A stretch of DNA of 15,839 nt from JARLFX01 sp036404255 (GCA_036404255.1 DASWOP010000223.1:1-15839); one strand, 5' to 3'. Shown: positions 5,350 to 12,948, numbered from the stretch's first letter. The notes: generated from the sequence alone by a model not told the origin. Numbers and translations: made by a program.

Positions 5350-6219
5350 TTATCCCTTCGCGAGTTGCGTTGCTCGCTGCGTGGCGCGTTTCACGGCCTT
5401 GATCAGCGTGACGCGCAGGCCGCCCTCTTCCAATTCCAGAATGCCGTCCACGGTGCAGCCCGCAGGCGTGGTCACAGCGTCCTTCAGCATGGCGGGGTGG
5501 TAGCCGGTCTCCAGTACCATGCGCGCGGAGCCGAACGTAGTTTGTGCGGCCAGCAGAGTGGCTACATCGCGCGGTAGCCCCACGTTCACGCCTGCCTCAG
5601 CCAGTGCTTCGATGATGATGTAGAGGAACGCCGGGCCGGAGCCGGAGAGGCCCGTTACCGCGTCCATATTCTTTTCTTCCACTACTACGGCGCGGCCCAC
5701 GGTCTCAAAGATGCGGTGCGCAATCTTCATCTGCACGTCGCTTACATGCTTACCGCGGCAGTAGGCCGTCATGCCGGCAGAGAGCATCGCGGGGGTGTTG
5801 GGCATGGCTCGGATTACGGCCACATCTGTGCCGGCAAACTCTTCAATTGCTCCGGTTGTGACGGAGGCGGCGATGGACAGGATCAGCTTCTTCTCGGTGA
5901 TAGAGGGCTTGATCTTCTCCATCAGCGGCCCTACCTGCAGTGGCTTTACGCCCAGAATGATGACGTCGGCAAACTTTGCCGCTGCCAGGTTGTCAGTCGT
6001 CACCTGCACGCCGTACTGCGCAGACAGGGCAACGGCGCGTTCAGGATGCTGCACCGTCGCAATAAGATTTTCCGCGGTGATCAGGTTGGTCTTCAGAAAG
6101 GCCTGTAGAAGGATGCCGCCCATCTTTCCCGCTCCCAGAATGGCAACGTGAAGATCGGGCAAGGTGGATGCAGGGCGGGGTGCTTCGTAGGTCGTGGTCG
6201 CTTCTTTGCTTGCTTTCAT
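5350..6219 (-). CDS. proC: pyrroline-5-carboxylate reductase
   Basis: 289 residues. It catalyses the last step of proline synthesis, the NAD(P)H-dependent reduction of pyrroline-5-carboxylate, in the cytoplasm. The Rossmann motif is ILGAGKMGG (27-35). The C-terminal dimer domain shows the family signature: SGSGPAFLYIIIEALAEAGV, then GLPRDVA, then the ending PAGCTVDGILELEEGGLR. The N-terminus is about 20 residues longer than usual and low in complexity. The start is well supported by GGAAAG five bases upstream. A 14-bp dyad (6233-6246) sits in the leader directly before the SD. It lies between the phosphatase gene (71 bp upstream) and ctaA (27 bp downstream). No other proline gene is nearby. 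Confidence 0.96.
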   Translation of the reverse strand: MKASKEATTTYEAPRPASTLPDLHVAILGAGKMGGILLQAFLKTNLITAENLIATVQHPERAVALSAQYGVQVTTDNLAAAKFADVIILGVKPLQVGPLMEKIKPSITEKKLILSIAASVTTGAIEEFAGTDVAVIRAMPNTPAMLSAGMTAYCRGKHVSDVQMKIAHRIFETVGRAVVVEEKNMDAVTGLSGSGPAFLYIIIEALAEAGVNVGLPRDVATLLAAQTTFGSARMVLETGYHPAMLKDAVTTPAGCTVDGILELEEGGLRVTLIKAVKRATQRATQLAKG

Positions 6220-6232
6220 GGCTTCTTTCCAG

Positions 6233-6246
6233 TGCAGAATACTGCA
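6233..6246. promoter_or_regulatory. dyad TGCAGAATACTGCA before proC
   Basis: Arms TGCAG/CTGCA with an AATA centre, ending 14 bases before the proC start codon and just upstream of its SD. A closely related dyad (11 of 14 bases) lies at 11255-11268 before the AAA+ regulator gene. It is a candidate protein-binding site; no binding protein is known from the sequence. Confidence 0.35.
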
Positions 6247-6290
6247 TTCAGAGTATCAAAGCGTGCGTCCGGTAGGAGTCGAAGTGCTTT

Positions 6291-8381
6291 TCAGACTGCC
6301 CGCGCAAGAATAATGGTCAGGTCATCCGGGAGTTCGGTATTGCCGACCCACTCCTGCACCGAACTGGTGATGATCTCGCCGATGCGTGGGAGCGGCTGAT
6401 CGCGATGCTGTTGGAGCAGTTCGACGAGCTGCTGCTCGCCAAATTCACCGGATTCGTTCTCCGGCTCGGTCACGCCGTCGCTGAACGCAATGAATATATC
6501 GCCCGGTTGCATGGTGATGGTGGATTCGTCGTAGGTCGCACCATCAAAGAGTCCGACGACGGTGCCGGATGTCTCAAGGTGGCAGACTGTGCCATCGGCC
6601 CGCAGAATAATTGGCGGCAGATGGCCGGCATTGCAATACTTCAATTTGCGCGTTGCCGCGTCATAGCAGCCCAGGAACATGGTCGCGTACTTTTCCGGCG
6701 GAGTGCAGCGGAAAAGCTGATAGTTTAGGGTCGTCATCAGCATGCCCGGAGAAAGTTGCGATTGGACTGCCTCGCCTCCGCGGTAGTACATGCGGGGATC
6801 TCCATCGTAGAACGCTCCGAACTTTGGCTCAGGCGTCGAAACAATATCCGGCTCCAGGGAATAGGCACGAACGAAGGCATGAGTTGTGGCCATCAACAGT
6901 GCGGCAGAGATGCCTTTTCCGCTGATATCGCCTACTGCCAGCACAAGCCTGTCGTCGCCAAGGGAGATGAAGTCGTAGTAGTCGCCGCTTACGGAGCGTG
7001 CCGGCTGGCAGCAACCATACACTTCAAGCGAGGGAAGGGCTGTGAATGTATGCGGAAAGAGCAGGTCCTGCACTTCGCGCGCGATAGCCAGTTCGCTCTC
7101 CAGCCGCTGCTTCTCCTTCTGCTCGGCGACAAGATCGACCAGCGATTCCGTCATGGAGTTAAACGACTGCTCCAGCGACGCCATCTGGTCGCGATTGCGT
7201 ATCTTGATGCGATGCGTAAGGTCGCCACGATTGACATACTCCGTAGCGCTATAGAGTTTTGCTACAGACCGGGTTATACTGCGGGACAATTGCAGGGCAA
7301 TAAATAGCGCCACCAGTTCAATCAGGCCAAAGAAGATCGCCAGGGCGAGCAAACCGTTGCGCATGATCATCATTTTGTTCCCCAACGCGGCGAACAAGAT
7401 GGCGTAAAGCTTCGATGGGCGGGTGGCGATACCGATCGCACCGGACTGTGTCTTGCCTGTCCCCCAGTCCACAACATGGAAAAGTGTGTAAAAGCGCAAC
7501 GTCAGATCGAGCCGATTCGAAGGTGGCGGAATGCTTCCGGCAGTTATGTTCTGCCATGCGCTCAGAATACCTTCGGGAGCTGGAATCTCGAGGTCGCCTT
7601 TGAGGTGAGGGGCAATGATAGACACCAAGCCAAGATGGGAGGCCGTTGAATGAAGCCGCTCCGGTGTGAGAGGAAGATTTGAGATGACGGTAAGCCTTCT
7701 GCCGCCTTCATCGTAATGCTTCACGGCGCGCAAATGGAGGGTGTCTCGATCGGCAACAAAACCGTTGAAGTCTCCGCGTATACCCGCAGGAATTTTATCG
7801 GGATGGGCATTGAGAACAGCGCCGCTCGTGTTGAGTGTGAAACCCTTATCGTCTTGCCACACCGTGACGGTCCGTTGCTGAAAATCTTCAGCTGGATCCA
7901 TAACGAGCTCTCCGGCAGTATGCGCGTCGAGCTTGCCGGAGCGCTGCAGCATGCTGAAATGCACAGCCAGCACATCATTGGCTGCTTCCAGGCGCTGCAA
8001 CTTTGCCTGCAAGTCCGAAGTTGTAATGTAAGTGGCAAATTGCCCAGCAAATACGTAGCCAGCGATAGTCGCCATTAGTAACAGAAGCACAATGGGTATA
8101 ACGCCGATGAAGATATAGGCGACGCCCAGCCGGTTGCGCAGTCTCCATAGCAGGCGCGATGGGGCCCAGCGAAAGATAAGTATTAAGCCGCAGAATACGA
8201 ACACAAGGGCGATCAGCGTCGACCAGGCTTGCAGCTTCGATCCTGGCCCTGCACCCGTTATCCAGCGCAGGGCGAGGAGGAGGAGGCTCAGTGCGCCAGC
8301 CCACAAGGTGATGCGGCCCAGCTTTGTGCCTGGGTGCAACACTCGAGCGCCGACAGCGCGGAATTTAGGAACGTTGATCAA
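6291..8381 (-). CDS. membrane-bound RsbU/SpoIIE-type PP2C serine phosphatase with HAMP domain
   Basis: 696 residues. Three hydrophobic segments stand near the N-terminus (about 25-42, 53-70, 86-111). A likely extracytoplasmic sensor region spans about 112-341, followed by a fourth membrane segment (342-363), a HAMP domain (about 364-417), a coiled linker (QKEKQRLESELAIAREVQ) and a PP2C/SpoIIE domain (about 455-696). The metal-binding acidic residues are present: D467 in SGDYYDF, D485 in GDISGKG, D635 in FSDGVTEP and D687 in DDLTI, so it should be active. Relatives dephosphorylate anti-anti-sigma (STAS) proteins in response to stress. No STAS or anti-sigma gene is in the window, so the partner must be elsewhere. 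The start is TTG, preceded by AAAAGGAG at good spacing; no ATG occurs nearby. Confidence 0.92.
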   Translation of the reverse strand: MINVPKFRAVGARVLHPGTKLGRITLWAGALSLLLLALRWITGAGPGSKLQAWSTLIALVFVFCGLILIFRWAPSRLLWRLRNRLGVAYIFIGVIPIVLLLLMATIAGYVFAGQFATYITTSDLQAKLQRLEAANDVLAVHFSMLQRSGKLDAHTAGELVMDPAEDFQQRTVTVWQDDKGFTLNTSGAVLNAHPDKIPAGIRGDFNGFVADRDTLHLRAVKHYDEGGRRLTVISNLPLTPERLHSTASHLGLVSIIAPHLKGDLEIPAPEGILSAWQNITAGSIPPPSNRLDLTLRFYTLFHVVDWGTGKTQSGAIGIATRPSKLYAILFAALGNKMMIMRNGLLALAIFFGLIELVALFIALQLSRSITRSVAKLYSATEYVNRGDLTHRIKIRNRDQMASLEQSFNSMTESLVDLVAEQKEKQRLESELAIAREVQDLLFPHTFTALPSLEVYGCCQPARSVSGDYYDFISLGDDRLVLAVGDISGKGISAALLMATTHAFVRAYSLEPDIVSTPEPKFGAFYDGDPRMYYRGGEAVQSQLSPGMLMTTLNYQLFRCTPPEKYATMFLGCYDAATRKLKYCNAGHLPPIILRADGTVCHLETSGTVVGLFDGATYDESTITMQPGDIFIAFSDGVTEPENESGEFGEQQLVELLQQHRDQPLPRIGEIITSSVQEWVGNTELPDDLTIILARAV

Positions 8382-8446
8382 AATCGCAACACTCCTTTTG
8401 TTTACTGCACAGTCAAATCACGGCGAGAGGGAACCATACCGCGCTG

Positions 8447-10258
8447 TTAGGGTTTTTGTGCAGCGATCCACGCATCCACACGCTGTTCCAGCACATCCAT
8501 GGGCAGCGCGCCGGAGTCCAGCACCAGGTCGTGGAAGGCCCGGATATCGAACTTTGCCCCCAACGCCTTCTGTGCCTTCGCACGCAGCTCCAGCAGCTTG
8601 AGCTGGCCCATCTTGTAACCCAGTGCCTGTGCCGGCATGGCGATGTAGCGGTCTACTTCGGCGTTGATGTCGAAATCACTCAGGGCAGAGTGCGCCTTGA
8701 AGTAATCCACCATCTGCTGCCGCGTCCAGTGTTGGTTATGGACGCCGGTATCGACAACCAGGCGGATGGCGCGCCAAATATCGGCATTCAATCTGCCGTA
8801 GTCATTGTACGGATCTTTATAGAAGCCAATGTCCTTGCCCAGCCGCTCCGAATACAGTCCCCAGCCCTCGGTGTAGGCGGTGTAGTACTCATACTTGCGG
8901 AAAGTTGGCAGACCTGTGAGCTCCTGCGCGATGGCGATCTGCAAGTGATGGCCGGGAATGCCTTCGTGATAGGAGATGACCTCTGCATCGGATAGCAGAC
9001 GGTTTGCGAAGTCGTAGGTATTGATGTTCACACGGCCGGGACGCTTGCCGTCCGGCGTGCCTTGCTCATAGTAGGCGGGTGCCTGCTGCTTCTCCATGTA
9101 GGTGGGAATGGCCACTACCTCTAAGCCTGCCTTGGGAAGTGTGCCGAAGAGCTGCGGCAGCTTGGGCTGCATGCGCGCCAGATAGCCGCGATAGTTCTCC
9201 AGCACCTGCTCCCGGCTGGTTGGGTGCAGCTTGGGATCGGTCTTCATCGCGGCGTTCATCGCCTTGATGTCGCTATAGCCGAGCGATTTCGCGATGACCA
9301 GCATCTCGGCTTCATCGCGCTTCACTTCATCAAGCCCAATCTGGTGAATCTCTACGGGCGTCTTGGTGAGTGTTGTGCTCTGCTTCACCTTCCACGCGTA
9401 GTAGGCATCGCCGTCAGGCAACGCCCACACGCCGGGATCTTTGCGGCCCTGCTGCACATACTGTGCGCTCATGAATTTTGCCAGCCGCTGGTAGCTCGGA
9501 AGCACCTGCGTGCGGATGGTATCCAGTAAATCGTCTGTGATCTGTTTCTGCTGCGCCGGTGTCACGCCTTTAGGGAAATGCTTGAGCGGCAAAGCAAATG
9601 GCGTGTCCTCCGGCTTCTGCGCGGCGATGTTCTGCACCTGCGCCAGAGCCTTTTCCAGCAGGAAAGCTGGGGGGATACGCTTCTCATCCATGCCTAGCAT
9701 CATGTTGGTCATGTTTTGCGAGAAGACGCGTGGTATCTGGTGCAGGCGAGCAATGTAGTGCGTGTAGTCGTCTGCGTTGTCGAAGGCCAGCTGCGGCACC
9801 AGCCTGGGAAGATCCAGGGGAAATCCGCCGAACTGTGTGAGCGGCATCTCCCACTCCTTGAAGTGCGCGCCTTCCTGTGCGTCGATCAGGTCGCGCAGCA
9901 TCAGGCTGACGGAGAGTTTTTCCTGGTCGCTCAGTCCGGTCGTCTCAATCTGCGAAAGCTCCTGGATGTGTGTGCGGCCACGGGCAAGATCTCCGTTCAT
10001 TGCTTCCACTGAGTAGTCATACAACTGATCGTCGTAGCGCTTATCGCCGAGAGTCGATGCAAACTCTGGATTGCGCTTGAGATTCTCCTCCCACATGCTG
10101 GCAAAGAGCGCGGAGAGTTCCTTGCTGCGAGCCTCGGCTGACGCGGGTACAGTCGCCTGCGCTGTAGCTACGGCCTGGCCAGGAGCAGGGCAGGTTGTGA
10201 GGGGTGAGATCAGGCTGGCGGCGACGAGGGTGGGAAGGAGGGTTCGGTAGATTCGCAT
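8447..10258 (-). CDS. secreted DUF885 family protein, probable zinc peptidase
   Basis: 603 residues, the usual length for DUF885. A signal peptide covers about residues 1-30 (LLPTLVAASLISPL). A Cys follows at 23, but the LTTC context is not a good lipobox. The core motif is YHEGIPGHHLQ with H431, E432, H437 and H438, followed by E464 in TEGWGLYSERLG; this His/Glu pattern resembles metallopeptidase active sites. The biochemical role of the family is poorly fixed, so peptidase activity is inferred. The gene has its own likely promoter (10274-10301) with transcription starting only about eight bases before the ATG, and there is no SD. It follows the AAA+ regulator gene by 52 bp, with an inverted repeat in the gap. 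Confidence 0.9.
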   Translation of the reverse strand: MRIYRTLLPTLVAASLISPLTTCPAPGQAVATAQATVPASAEARSKELSALFASMWEENLKRNPEFASTLGDKRYDDQLYDYSVEAMNGDLARGRTHIQELSQIETTGLSDQEKLSVSLMLRDLIDAQEGAHFKEWEMPLTQFGGFPLDLPRLVPQLAFDNADDYTHYIARLHQIPRVFSQNMTNMMLGMDEKRIPPAFLLEKALAQVQNIAAQKPEDTPFALPLKHFPKGVTPAQQKQITDDLLDTIRTQVLPSYQRLAKFMSAQYVQQGRKDPGVWALPDGDAYYAWKVKQSTTLTKTPVEIHQIGLDEVKRDEAEMLVIAKSLGYSDIKAMNAAMKTDPKLHPTSREQVLENYRGYLARMQPKLPQLFGTLPKAGLEVVAIPTYMEKQQAPAYYEQGTPDGKRPGRVNINTYDFANRLLSDAEVISYHEGIPGHHLQIAIAQELTGLPTFRKYEYYTAYTEGWGLYSERLGKDIGFYKDPYNDYGRLNADIWRAIRLVVDTGVHNQHWTRQQMVDYFKAHSALSDFDINAEVDRYIAMPAQALGYKMGQLKLLELRAKAQKALGAKFDIRAFHDLVLDSGALPMDVLEQRVDAWIAAQKP

Positions 10259-10273
10259 AAGCAGTGACGCCAG

Positions 10274-10301
10274 TTTATACCGCGGGCTCCAGGTGATCCA
10301 A
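10274..10301 (-). promoter_or_regulatory. sigma70-type promoter of the DUF885 gene
   Basis: On the minus strand, TTGGAT (10301-10296), a 16-base spacer and TATAAA (10279-10274). The predicted start is near 10266, so the mRNA leader would be only about eight bases and has no SD. The -35 lies in the loop of the inverted repeat 10286-10310. Confidence 0.6.
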
Positions 10302-10310
10302 TCCTGGAGC
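10286..10310. promoter_or_regulatory. perfect 8-bp inverted repeat at the -35 of the DUF885 promoter
   Basis: GCTCCAGG (10286-10293) and CCTGGAGC (10303-10310) surround nine bases that contain the -35 hexamer. The repeat touches the stop codon of the regulator gene. The downstream side in the minus direction is GC-rich with no T-run, so it is not a usual intrinsic terminator. It may be the operator of the adjacent regulator, or a weak terminator. Confidence 0.55.
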
Positions 10311-11237
10311 TCAATTCCGTTCGAGCATGCGGTAGAGCGTGGAGCGGCTGATGCCGAGCAGGTCCGCAGCTCGCAGTTTATTGCCGCCGCAGGCGTGCAT
10401 CACCTGGTGCACGTGGCGATGCACCATCTCATCCAATCGCATCGGTAACTCCTCCTGCGGCCTTACCGTCGGTTGCTGCCAATCACTCCGTGGAGTGGAG
10501 AGCGGGGGCAGATCTTCCAGCCCGATGGTGCGCCCGGCGCAGCGCAGCACTGCACTCTCCAGCGCCTGTTGCAGTTCGCGGATATTCCCCGGCCACGCAT
10601 ATGCGGCCAGTGCCGAGAGTACGGCGGGTTCCAGGGTAATAATCGGTTTGCCGCGCAGTGCCGCAAAGTGGCGCGCAAAATGCCGGGCAAGCAGAAGGAT
10701 GTCTCCGCCGCGGGTACGCAACGGCTGTATTTTGAACTCCACCAGCGCAATACGGTGGTAAAGGTCTTTGCGGAACATCCCCTCGGCGCACATCGCCTTC
10801 AGATCTCGGCTGGAGGTTGCGATCACGCGCGCATCCGCTGGTTGTGATGAGGTAAACCCTGAGCGACGCCGCTGCAGCACATGCAGCAGCCTCTCCTGTG
10901 TGGTGAGGGGCAGGTTGCCGATCTCATCCAGAAATAGTGTGCCGCCGTGCGCTGCAGCGAGTTTATCCACCGGTTCTGCGGCGGCTTCTGCATTGCACAC
11001 TACGAATGGTCCATCCGCGCCGACGCTGAGCGAGTGCAGCGCACGCGCCACCAACTCTTTCCCTGTCCCTCGCTCACCCGTCACCAGTGCTGTCCGGAAG
11101 TACGGGCCAATGCGCTCCATCTGCGCCAGCAGTCTCTGCAATGGCGCACTGTTGCCTACCATGCCGTAGTGCATCTCAGGCCCGGATGACTCTTCAGGAT
11201 GGGATAGTGCCAGCGGAATGAAGGTCTGCGCGTACAT
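10311..11237 (-). CDS. Fis-type AAA+ regulator lacking the sigma54-contact (GAFTGA) loop
   Basis: 308 residues from the ATG at 11237, nine bases after GGAAG; an ATG at 11246 directly abuts the SD and is less likely. There is no receiver or PAS domain. The AAA+ domain has Walker A GERGTGKE (54-61), Walker B LFLDEIG (101-107), the sensor I region ATSSRDL, FRKDLYHRI with the arginine fingers, and WPGNIREL (215-222). Between CN (81-82) and GGTLFLDE only 15 residues remain, where NtrC-type proteins have about 36; the stretch with ELFGHEKGAFTGA is gone. The C-terminus is a Fis helix-turn-helix (NKLRAADLLGISRSTLYRML, 286-305). Without GAFTGA it should not remodel sigma54 polymerase, so it may act at sigma70 promoters, as some TyrR- and NtrC-like proteins do. 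The DUF885 gene directly downstream is the obvious candidate target. Confidence 0.88.
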   Translation of the reverse strand: MYAQTFIPLALSHPEESSGPEMHYGMVGNSAPLQRLLAQMERIGPYFRTALVTGERGTGKELVARALHSLSVGADGPFVVCNAEAAAEPVDKLAAAHGGTLFLDEIGNLPLTTQERLLHVLQRRRSGFTSSQPADARVIATSSRDLKAMCAEGMFRKDLYHRIALVEFKIQPLRTRGGDILLLARHFARHFAALRGKPIITLEPAVLSALAAYAWPGNIRELQQALESAVLRCAGRTIGLEDLPPLSTPRSDWQQPTVRPQEELPMRLDEMVHRHVHQVMHACGGNKLRAADLLGISRSTLYRMLERN

Positions 11238-11254
11238 AGCGTACATCTTCCATC

Positions 11255-11268
11255 GGCAAAATATTGCA
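11255..11268. promoter_or_regulatory. dyad GGCAAAATATTGCA before the AAA+ regulator gene
   Basis: GCAA/TTGC arms around AATA, positioned just upstream of the SD of the regulator gene. It matches the dyad before proC (6233-6246) at 11 of 14 positions, with the shared pattern GCARAATAYTGC. It is a candidate binding site. Confidence 0.3.
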
Positions 11269-11294
11269 TTGTTTGAGGTTGCGGCGCTGGAAAC

Positions 11295-11331
11295 AAAAAT
11301 GGCACCGGCCCTTTGCAGGGGGCGGCGCCAT
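11295..11331 (-). terminator. intrinsic terminator of the bacilliredoxin gene
   Basis: On the minus strand, ATGGCGCCG (11331-11323) pairs with CGGTGCCAT (11307-11299) with one G-T wobble, extended inside by CCC/GGG. Five T residues follow directly (11299-11295). It lies 22 bases after the stop codon of the bacilliredoxin gene and separates it from the regulator gene. Confidence 0.85.
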
Positions 11332-11353
11332 CTTGTAAACGTTTTTTTAAATC

Positions 11354-11779
11354 TTATGCGGTGGTTGGTGCGCAGTAGGTGTCAAATGCACGTGAGAGTT
11401 CTGCTGCAATCGCCGGGGCGGTGGAGGTTTCAATCGCCGAGCGCTGCATCAGATACACCAGCTTGCCATCGCGCAGAATGGCGATGGCGGGCGACGTGGG
11501 CGGATGTCCCTCGAAGTAGCCGCGTGCCTTATTCGTTGCTTCGGTGTCCTGACCGGCAAACACGGTAACGGCATGGTCCGGCTTGACTGTATTCTGCAGC
11601 GCCACGCGGACGCCGGGGCGCATCTTGCCTGCGGCGCAACCGCAGATCGAGTTCACCACAAGTAGTGTGGTGCCGGGCTTCGCTAACGCGTCGTCAACCT
11701 CTGCCGCGGTGCGTGCTTCGCTTAAGCCGGCGCGAGTCAACTCCTCGCGCATTGGAATCACCATAATCTCTGGATACAT
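11354..11779 (-). CDS. brxA: bacilliredoxin (BrxA/BrxB, YphP/YqiW family)
   Basis: 141 residues, close to the 144-145 typical of the family. The start at 11779 is fixed by a strong SD, CAGGAGGAAACG, just upstream; the frame extends upstream to 12040, but that part overlaps murB and is not credible. The thioredoxin-like fold carries the active site SICGCAAGKMRP with C46 and C48 (the CGC type), and a cis-proline loop TSPAIA (95-100). Family members remove bacillithiol from S-bacillithiolated proteins in the cytoplasm, which implies that this organism makes bacillithiol or a related thiol. The symbol brxA is given for the family; BrxA and BrxB cannot be told apart here. The gene is monocistronic, divergent from murB, and ends at a strong terminator. 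Confidence 0.93.
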   Translation of the reverse strand: MYPEIMVIPMREELTRAGLSEARTAAEVDDALAKPGTTLLVVNSICGCAAGKMRPGVRVALQNTVKPDHAVTVFAGQDTEATNKARGYFEGHPPTSPAIAILRDGKLVYLMQRSAIETSTAPAIAAELSRAFDTYCAPTTA

Positions 11780-11824
11780 AAACGTTTCCTCCTGGGGAAG
11801 CGGTGGAAGGCCGCGTCTGCCTTT

Positions 11825-11832
11825 ATTGTAAT
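11825..11832. promoter_or_regulatory. overlapping divergent -10 boxes between brxA and murB
   Basis: The palindrome ATTGTAAT offers TGTAAT (11827-11832) as a -10 for murB and TACAAT (11830-11825, minus) as a -10 for the bacilliredoxin gene. No good -35 is visible on either side, so this is tentative. If real, the two promoters exclude each other. Confidence 0.35.
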
Positions 11833-11839
11833 GGTTCGC

Positions 11840-11853
11840 GGGCCAAATGGCCC
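11840..11853. repeat. short dyad GGGCC-AAAT-GGCCC in the murB leader
   Basis: A perfect 5-bp inverted repeat with a four-base loop between the possible murB promoter and its start codon. It could be an operator or an mRNA hairpin; no further support. Confidence 0.3.
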
Positions 11854-11884
11854 TCTGCACAGGCAAATCCTGATACCAGACAAG

Positions 11885-12946
11885 ATGTATCCTCAAGCGG
11901 TGGAGATTCAAGAAAACATATCGCTTGCGCCCTACACCACCTTCGGCATCGGTGGTCCCGCGCGGCACTTTTGCGCTGTAACCAGTGAATCCGACCTGCT
12001 TGCTGCGCTGGACTTTGCCCAGAAATACAACTTGCCGCACTTCGTGCTGGGTGGCGGCAGTAATCTGCTTGTCTCAGACGAGTGCTACGAGGGTCTTGTG
12101 TTGCATATGCAGATCATGGGTGTAGCTGCTCATCCGCAAGGTGATTTTGCCCTCTATGATGTCGGTGCTGGCGAAGATTGGGACGGTTTTGTGTACCGGG
12201 CCGTGCAAGATAACTGTGCAGGGGTGGAGTGTCTGGCTGGTATTCCCGGAACTGTTGGCGGCACGCCCGTGCAGAATGTTGGGGCATACGGGCAGGATGT
12301 GGCGGAGACTATCGCCTCCGTTCGCGCATATGACACCGAGGCAGCGGCGTTTGTGGAACTCGCTGCGACAGATTGCGACTTCCGCTATCGTCAAAGTCTC
12401 TTCAATACCACTGAAATTGGCCGCTATATTGTCACCCGCGTGCGTTTTGCGTTGCGCTCGGGCGGCGCGCCGCAGCTCCGTTACGCCGACCTGCAGAGGC
12501 GTTTTCCAGCCAGCGGTTCCACGCCCTCACTGCCGGAGGTCTACGACGCCGTGCGTGCTATTCGCCAGACGAAGGGCATGCTGCTCGTTGAAAATGATCC
12601 TGACACGTGCAGTGCAGGATCTTTCTTCAAGAATCCGATAGTGGAAGAGAGTGTAGTCGCTCGCGTCGCCTCGGAGCTCGGAATAGAGCCAAATGCTGTT
12701 CCTCACTATCCTGCGGGTGAAGGCCACGTGAAGATTCCGGCGGCATGGCTGCTGGAGCAAGTAGGCTTTCACAAGGGATTCGCCATGGGCAGCGCCGGCA
12801 TTTCATCGCGGCATACGCTTGCTCTTATCAACCGGGGCGGTGCCATGGCAGTGGATATCCATGCTCTGCGCGATGAAATTATCCACACCATTGTGGAACG
12901 TTTCGGCATCCGGCTGAAGCAGGAGCCCGTAGAGTTGCGGAGTTAG
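11885..12946 (+). CDS. murB: UDP-N-acetylenolpyruvoylglucosamine reductase
   Basis: 353 residues from the ATG at 11885. The frame also has an ATG at 11831, but that lies in the presumed -10 region and adds residues foreign to the family; neither start has a good SD. MurB reduces the enolpyruvyl group of UDP-GlcNAc-enolpyruvate to lactyl with NADPH, giving UDP-MurNAc for peptidoglycan. FAD-binding motifs are TTFGIGGPA (18-26), FVLGGGSNLLVSD (53-65) and GIPGTVGGTPVQNVGAYG (119-136). Catalytic features are YR in FRYRQSLF (168-169), S246 in CSAGSFFKNP and E347 in QEPVELR. The layout is the E. coli-type I enzyme. Its stop is only 2 bp from that of the convergent modC gene. No other mur gene is in the window, so it stands outside the dcw cluster. 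Confidence 0.95.
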   Translation: MYPQAVEIQENISLAPYTTFGIGGPARHFCAVTSESDLLAALDFAQKYNLPHFVLGGGSNLLVSDECYEGLVLHMQIMGVAAHPQGDFALYDVGAGEDWDGFVYRAVQDNCAGVECLAGIPGTVGGTPVQNVGAYGQDVAETIASVRAYDTEAAAFVELAATDCDFRYRQSLFNTTEIGRYIVTRVRFALRSGGAPQLRYADLQRRFPASGSTPSLPEVYDAVRAIRQTKGMLLVENDPDTCSAGSFFKNPIVEESVVARVASELGIEPNAVPHYPAGEGHVKIPAAWLLEQVGFHKGFAMGSAGISSRHTLALINRGGAMAVDIHALRDEIIHTIVERFGIRLKQEPVELRS

Positions 12947-12948
12947 CT

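Noticed and set aside
8456..8995. Long plus-strand open frames inside the DUF885, phosphatase, ctaA and mod genes
   Set aside because: They are antisense shadows of well-supported genes, without SD or recognisable domains.
10187..10195. Lipoprotein signal (Cys23) in the DUF885 protein
   Set aside because: The context LTTC has Thr before Cys instead of Gly, Ala or Ser; an ordinary signal peptide fits better.
11337..11344. AAACGTTT palindromes at both ends of the bacilliredoxin gene (11337-11344 and 11780-11787)
   Set aside because: Only eight bases long; one lies between SD and start codon and the other in an A-rich tract, so chance is a sufficient explanation.
11780..12040. Longer start of the bacilliredoxin gene
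   Set aside because: This would overlap murB on the other strand; the strong AGGAGG before 11779 and the family length fix the start.
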